A model generated the notes under the pieces. The model worked only from the letters and a program-made list of their open reading frames with translations. It was not told where the DNA came from and searched no databases. Shown here one piece after another: positions 60,612-64,000 of a stretch of 64,000 nt of DNA. The DNA lies in the NCBI GenBank assembly GCA_944325215.1, contig CALUZC010000006.1, forward strand, positions 39,363 through 103,362, given 5' to 3'. The position numbers and the translations under genes were made by a program. Origin of the DNA: an uncultured Mucispirillum sp. GTDB taxonomy: Bacteria; Chrysiogenota; Deferribacteres; Deferribacterales; Mucispirillaceae. Within the stretch, counting starts at the first letter, position 1. Every line of letters begins with the position of its first letter.

Positions 60612-63600
60612 TTAATAAATATCCGATGCACTACCTGTTACTTCTGTAATAGGCTTAATCTCAACTTGAGATGGTTTTTCAGGCGGCATTCTACCAGAAA
60701 CATCACCATCTACATATTTTGCTGTAGGCAAATCTATATACCTATCACTTACTTTTACAGCACGGTACATAAATTTATAGTCAGTCATAAACTGTACTTC
60801 AAACTCCATAGTATTACCATCAAGTTTGTTGTATGCAATATAAGCTCCATTATAACCTTCATCACCGCTATTAGATGTAATCTGAGCTTTCAAGTTTTTA
60901 TTTACAATAAGTTTGCTAACAGCAGAAGACTGCGATATTGTTGTTGCATCAAATGCAGCATGTATGTATTTTAACCATGATTTTAAATTAAAATTTTGGT
61001 GTCCCTGCATTTGCACTTTCATTATAGAACTCATCTGTGCGTCTTGGTTTGTGCCATCAACTTTTATAACAAAAGAACCAGTATAGTTGGTAACAGAACC
61101 ATTTTCGCCACCGCCACCACTATAACATGCAGACCAGTCATACCATGCTGTTTTATCAGGACATTCTTTATGGTATGTTATGCCAATATTACTATATAAA
61201 GGCATATCATCTTTAGATGATGAATATATGGCAGGGTATCTTTCAAGCATTGCAGTATTTAAAGAGTTTCCATAAAACCATGTCATTTCATAGTAGCCTT
61301 CTATACTGTGTGGGTCATTTACTACATCTATATCTGTCATATATATAGTTTTATCTTCAATTACTGTATATACATCAGATACTTTTTCAAGGTATAAATG
61401 AGCTTGAAAACCATTTTCAGTATATGTATATTCAATAGTTTTTTCGCTTGTTATATTAATACCTTCATTTGCATAGCCCTGCTTAATTTGTTTTGCATAT
61501 ACATCACTGCCATTTAAAGCAATTTCTTTATGAACATATAAAAAACGCCAGTTATTAAATGTATACGATGATTTTTCCAGTGGATTTTCTGGTGTAAATT
61601 GCAACCTGCCATGGAAAAGTATTTTTGCATCATCAACATTTATACCAAATTCACCTTGCAGGTTATCGTTGCCACCTTCTTCATTAGACAAAAATGTTCG
61701 TTCCACCCCGTTATATGAGTAAACTACTTGTTTAAGTTTATAATACCCTTTAGTATTCATTACCTTATGCACTGATATATTAAACTTTCGCTCAACACCG
61801 CTTGAAGAATAAACTTTTATTTCTGCAGTACCTTCTGTAACAGGCATTAACTGCCATTTGTTTTTTTCTCCAACTACAGGGTATGCACCAACAATATTAT
61901 TATTAGATGATTCTATGAATAAATCTGTATTTACATTGGCATCTGCATTAACAGTTGCTGCTAAATCAAAGGTAGTATGGTTAATATATAAGTTTGCAGG
62001 TGGTGTATTTAAATTTATCTGTGAAACTTCAACAGCCTCTAATTCTGCCCTTACATTTACTTGTATAGCTTTTTTTACTGCAGCATCACTTGCTGAAGCA
62101 ACTGTTAATACTGCAGTACCCTCTTTTAAGCCTTTTATAGTTTTAGTTGTTTCATCAAAAGTGATAATATCACTGCCTGAAGTAATAGTATATGTTAAAT
62201 TTTTATCAAAAGCATAGTCTGGAAAAGCTTGTGGGTTTATTGTATAAGCCTTATCTTGTATGCTTATATTGAGTATAGATGGAATATTCATAACAGCTGT
62301 TACAGGAAATGCAAATGCATCAACTGTTATGGTATATTCTTCTTTATAATTACCAGCATCTGTTATGGCATATATTTTTGCAGTGCCTTTTCTGTGGGCT
62401 GTTAAAATACCTGTTGTATTGTTAATAGTAGCAATATCAGGATTTAATGATATATATGTTACAGCTCTATGAGTTGCATTTTCTGGCATAGCCGTACCAG
62501 ATAAGTCAATAGTATTACCAATCAATACTTGATTTACTTCACTTTTTCTAACAATATGGGTAACAGGAATAGTGCTGTCTGTTACTGTTACATTCATTAT
62601 GCTACTTGCTTTATCATTGGCGTTAGATACGGCAGTAATCTTCACATTACCTGCCCTATGTAAAGTAACATGACCAATTTCATTAACTGTAGCAATTGTA
62701 TCATCTGATGAAGTATATTTAACACTTTTATCTGTTGCATTGCTAGGCTTAATAGTTGGCTCTATTCTAAATTCTGGAATATCTTTCCTGTCTACTTCCT
62801 TACTGTCTGCTAAAGTGATTTCAGTAGTAAGCACAGGCATTGATTCAATATCCTGCCCTATATTAATATCATTTAATTTCTTAAGAGATAATTGTAAGAT
62901 TTCATCATCACCAATTACATTACTTTCTACAAGTGCAGGAAAATCAGTCCCACTTAATGATATGATTATATCAGCATCACTATTGGTATGATTTACTATT
63001 TTCAACTGCTCTTTAATTTTTAGGGCTATCGCCTCATATGAAAGAGCAGCAAGACTTTCATCTGATAAAGCTAAATCAAAAACAGCACCGTTAAAAACTA
63101 AACCAAATAATACAACATTACTGTTTGTTTTATCTGCATTAATAGAAAGACTGCCTGAAATATTAGTATCAGGAGTTTTATTAATACCATATTGACTTAT
63201 AGAATAATCACCAAATAAAGACAAAGGCATACTATCAATATTAACATCTGTTAATATTTTTTCAGCCACATAAAAATCAATTTTCTGCCAAATACTTGCA
63301 TTTGCAGCTGATTTAACTTCTACAGAAAATTCTCCTAAACCAGTAATGGTTAAAATTCCTTTTTCATCAATAGAAGCAATTTCAGGGTTGCTAGATGAAT
63401 ACAATAATTTCCTATCTACTGCATTAGCTGGCTCTGCAACAGCACTAATATCATAGTATAAAACAGCATCTTGCGACTTAGTAAGCTCAATATAGTTACC
63501 AGGTAGACTTATCCCAGTAATTACTATATTAGGGTTAGAATCTTCATAGATTGTACCCACAGAGCTACTACTACTGTCTGTAGAACATGCAGTAAGTAAA

Positions 63601-63656
63601 AGAGGAAATAAAATTAAAATAAAATAAAAAATAAAAACACAGCCTCTTTTAGACAT
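60612..63656 (-). CDS. Big_2-repeat lipoprotein 2
   Basis: This 1014-residue protein has lipobox LLLTAC and a Ser-rich linker. Five Big_2-like units are seen (YSSSNPEIASIDEKG, YTSSDDTIATVNEIG, YISLNPDIATINNTTG and two weaker). After unit 1 there is the same inserted domain type as in lipoprotein 1 (LSLFGDYSISQYGINK). The C-terminal 350 residues hold two lipocalin-like regions (GYYKLKQVVYSYNG, GYYEMTWFYG). It is a paralogue of 57760-60546. Confidence 0.8.
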   Translation of the reverse strand: MSKRGCVFIFYFILILFPLLLTACSTDSSSSSVGTIYEDSNPNIVITGISLPGNYIELTKSQDAVLYYDISAVAEPANAVDRKLLYSSSNPEIASIDEKGILTITGLGEFSVEVKSAANASIWQKIDFYVAEKILTDVNIDSMPLSLFGDYSISQYGINKTPDTNISGSLSINADKTNSNVVLFGLVFNGAVFDLALSDESLAALSYEAIALKIKEQLKIVNHTNSDADIIISLSGTDFPALVESNVIGDDEILQLSLKKLNDINIGQDIESMPVLTTEITLADSKEVDRKDIPEFRIEPTIKPSNATDKSVKYTSSDDTIATVNEIGHVTLHRAGNVKITAVSNANDKASSIMNVTVTDSTIPVTHIVRKSEVNQVLIGNTIDLSGTAMPENATHRAVTYISLNPDIATINNTTGILTAHRKGTAKIYAITDAGNYKEEYTITVDAFAFPVTAVMNIPSILNISIQDKAYTINPQAFPDYAFDKNLTYTITSGSDIITFDETTKTIKGLKEGTAVLTVASASDAAVKKAIQVNVRAELEAVEVSQINLNTPPANLYINHTTFDLAATVNADANVNTDLFIESSNNNIVGAYPVVGEKNKWQLMPVTEGTAEIKVYSSSGVERKFNISVHKVMNTKGYYKLKQVVYSYNGVERTFLSNEEGGNDNLQGEFGINVDDAKILFHGRLQFTPENPLEKSSYTFNNWRFLYVHKEIALNGSDVYAKQIKQGYANEGINITSEKTIEYTYTENGFQAHLYLEKVSDVYTVIEDKTIYMTDIDVVNDPHSIEGYYEMTWFYGNSLNTAMLERYPAIYSSSKDDMPLYSNIGITYHKECPDKTAWYDWSACYSGGGGENGSVTNYTGSFVIKVDGTNQDAQMSSIMKVQMQGHQNFNLKSWLKYIHAAFDATTISQSSAVSKLIVNKNLKAQITSNSGDEGYNGAYIAYNKLDGNTMEFEVQFMTDYKFMYRAVKVSDRYIDLPTAKYVDGDVSGRMPPEKPSQVEIKPITEVTGSASDIY

Positions 63657-63901
63657 AAATGCTCCTTTTAAATTTTAAAACATCATAAAATAGACTAATA
63701 TATACTTTAGTATTTAGTAGCCAAAAACTTCAATCTATATAATAAATATATGCACAGATGCATATATTCCACCAATAAGGCAGCTAAAATAAATAAATTT
63801 TAGACTGCATAAAAATAAAAAAAAGAATAAAAATAATATAGTTGATTATAATGTTAATATATAAAATTGTCAAATATTATATTGAAGATATGCACAAAAA
63901 C
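63657..63901. other. AT-rich intergenic stretch without gene
   Basis: I see no open frame of note and no hairpin here. The leader of the leftward lipoprotein gene (AAGGAGC before ATG at 63656) begins here, and its promoter is probably within it. Confidence 0.5.
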
Positions 63902-63944
63902 CTGCTTCACCCTCATTTTTTATTAAAAAATGGGGGTGAAGCAG
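63902..63944 (-). terminator. strong terminator at right edge
   Basis: CTGCTTCACCCTCATTTTTT pairs with AAAAAATGGGGGTGAAGCAG, with one mismatch. Read leftward it is followed by GTTTTTGTG. It would end a leftward gene that enters from the right. Confidence 0.8.
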
Positions 63945-63967
63945 TAAAAGAAAACTATTCACATACT

Positions 63968-64000
63968 CATAAGCCATTATAAGCGAATGCGAAAGTTAGT
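63968..64000 (-). CDS. C-terminal end of leftward gene (partial)
   Basis: A frame open from the right edge reads LTFAFAYNGL and ends with TGA at 63968-63970. The alternating hydrophobic pattern would fit an outer-membrane strand. Support is the strong terminator 24 bp downstream. It is too short for any firm call. Confidence 0.3.

Noticed and set aside
1..64000. tRNA or rRNA genes as integration site
   Set aside because: No cloverleaf or rRNA-like stretch was seen on either strand; a Mu-like element does not need one.

Overview
The window is AT-rich bacterial DNA from a Gram-negative-type host: there are many lipobox lipoproteins, an F-type ATP synthase F0 cluster, hemL, rho, cysS and a full-length metH. 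Codon and base composition, and a c-subunit with a signal-peptide-like N-terminus, would fit a deltaproteobacterial, epsilonproteobacterial or Deferribacterota-type genome such as Mucispirillum. That assignment is inference.

Positions 1 to about 24,500 are one end of a Mu-like transposable prophage, which runs off the left edge. A CI/LexA-type repressor (15.2-15.9 kb, minus strand) faces an early plus-strand block: ner-like gene, small genes, MuA-like transposase, MuB-like ATPase, Gam, GemA and a Mor-type activator. To the left, on the minus strand, lie the SAP-domain accessory gene, the lysis cassette (M15 endolysin, Rz/Rz1-like spanins), small and large terminase, portal, MuF-like head protein, protease/scaffold, decoration protein, major capsid protein and connector genes. 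A 34-36 bp motif stands at a fixed distance from a -10 box in front of three late units. It is a good candidate for the late-activator promoter.

The prophage is crowded with dispersed structured repeats, named A to D here plus a REP. Family A is a ~120 bp long hairpin with covarying stems and conserved internal loops; it also occurs between host atpE and atpB. Family B precedes start codons. Family C has hairpins with GGA loops. Family D and the REP are inserted in frame inside genes. A plus-strand 25-codon membrane peptide with its own promoter, end-to-end base pairing and an antisense terminator (1.44-1.69 kb) looks like a type I toxin-antitoxin locus.

From 24.5 to 64 kb is host DNA. It holds a frameshifted TSUP exporter, two paralogous secreted proteins, atpE-atpB-atpI-atpZ-hemL, an operon of four XpaC-like membrane proteins with an ECF-type ATPase and a sirtuin, rho, and two identical tandem lipoprotein genes. 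Each of those two promoters carries a C9 tract, a likely phase-variation switch. Next come an ankyrin lipoprotein, a secreted 650-residue protein, cysS, an OppF-like ATPase with a large membrane protein, metH and a clostripain-type lipoprotein. An orphan phage tail-fibre module (54-57.7 kb) and two large Big_2-repeat lipoproteins close the window. No tRNA, rRNA or CRISPR array was recognised.
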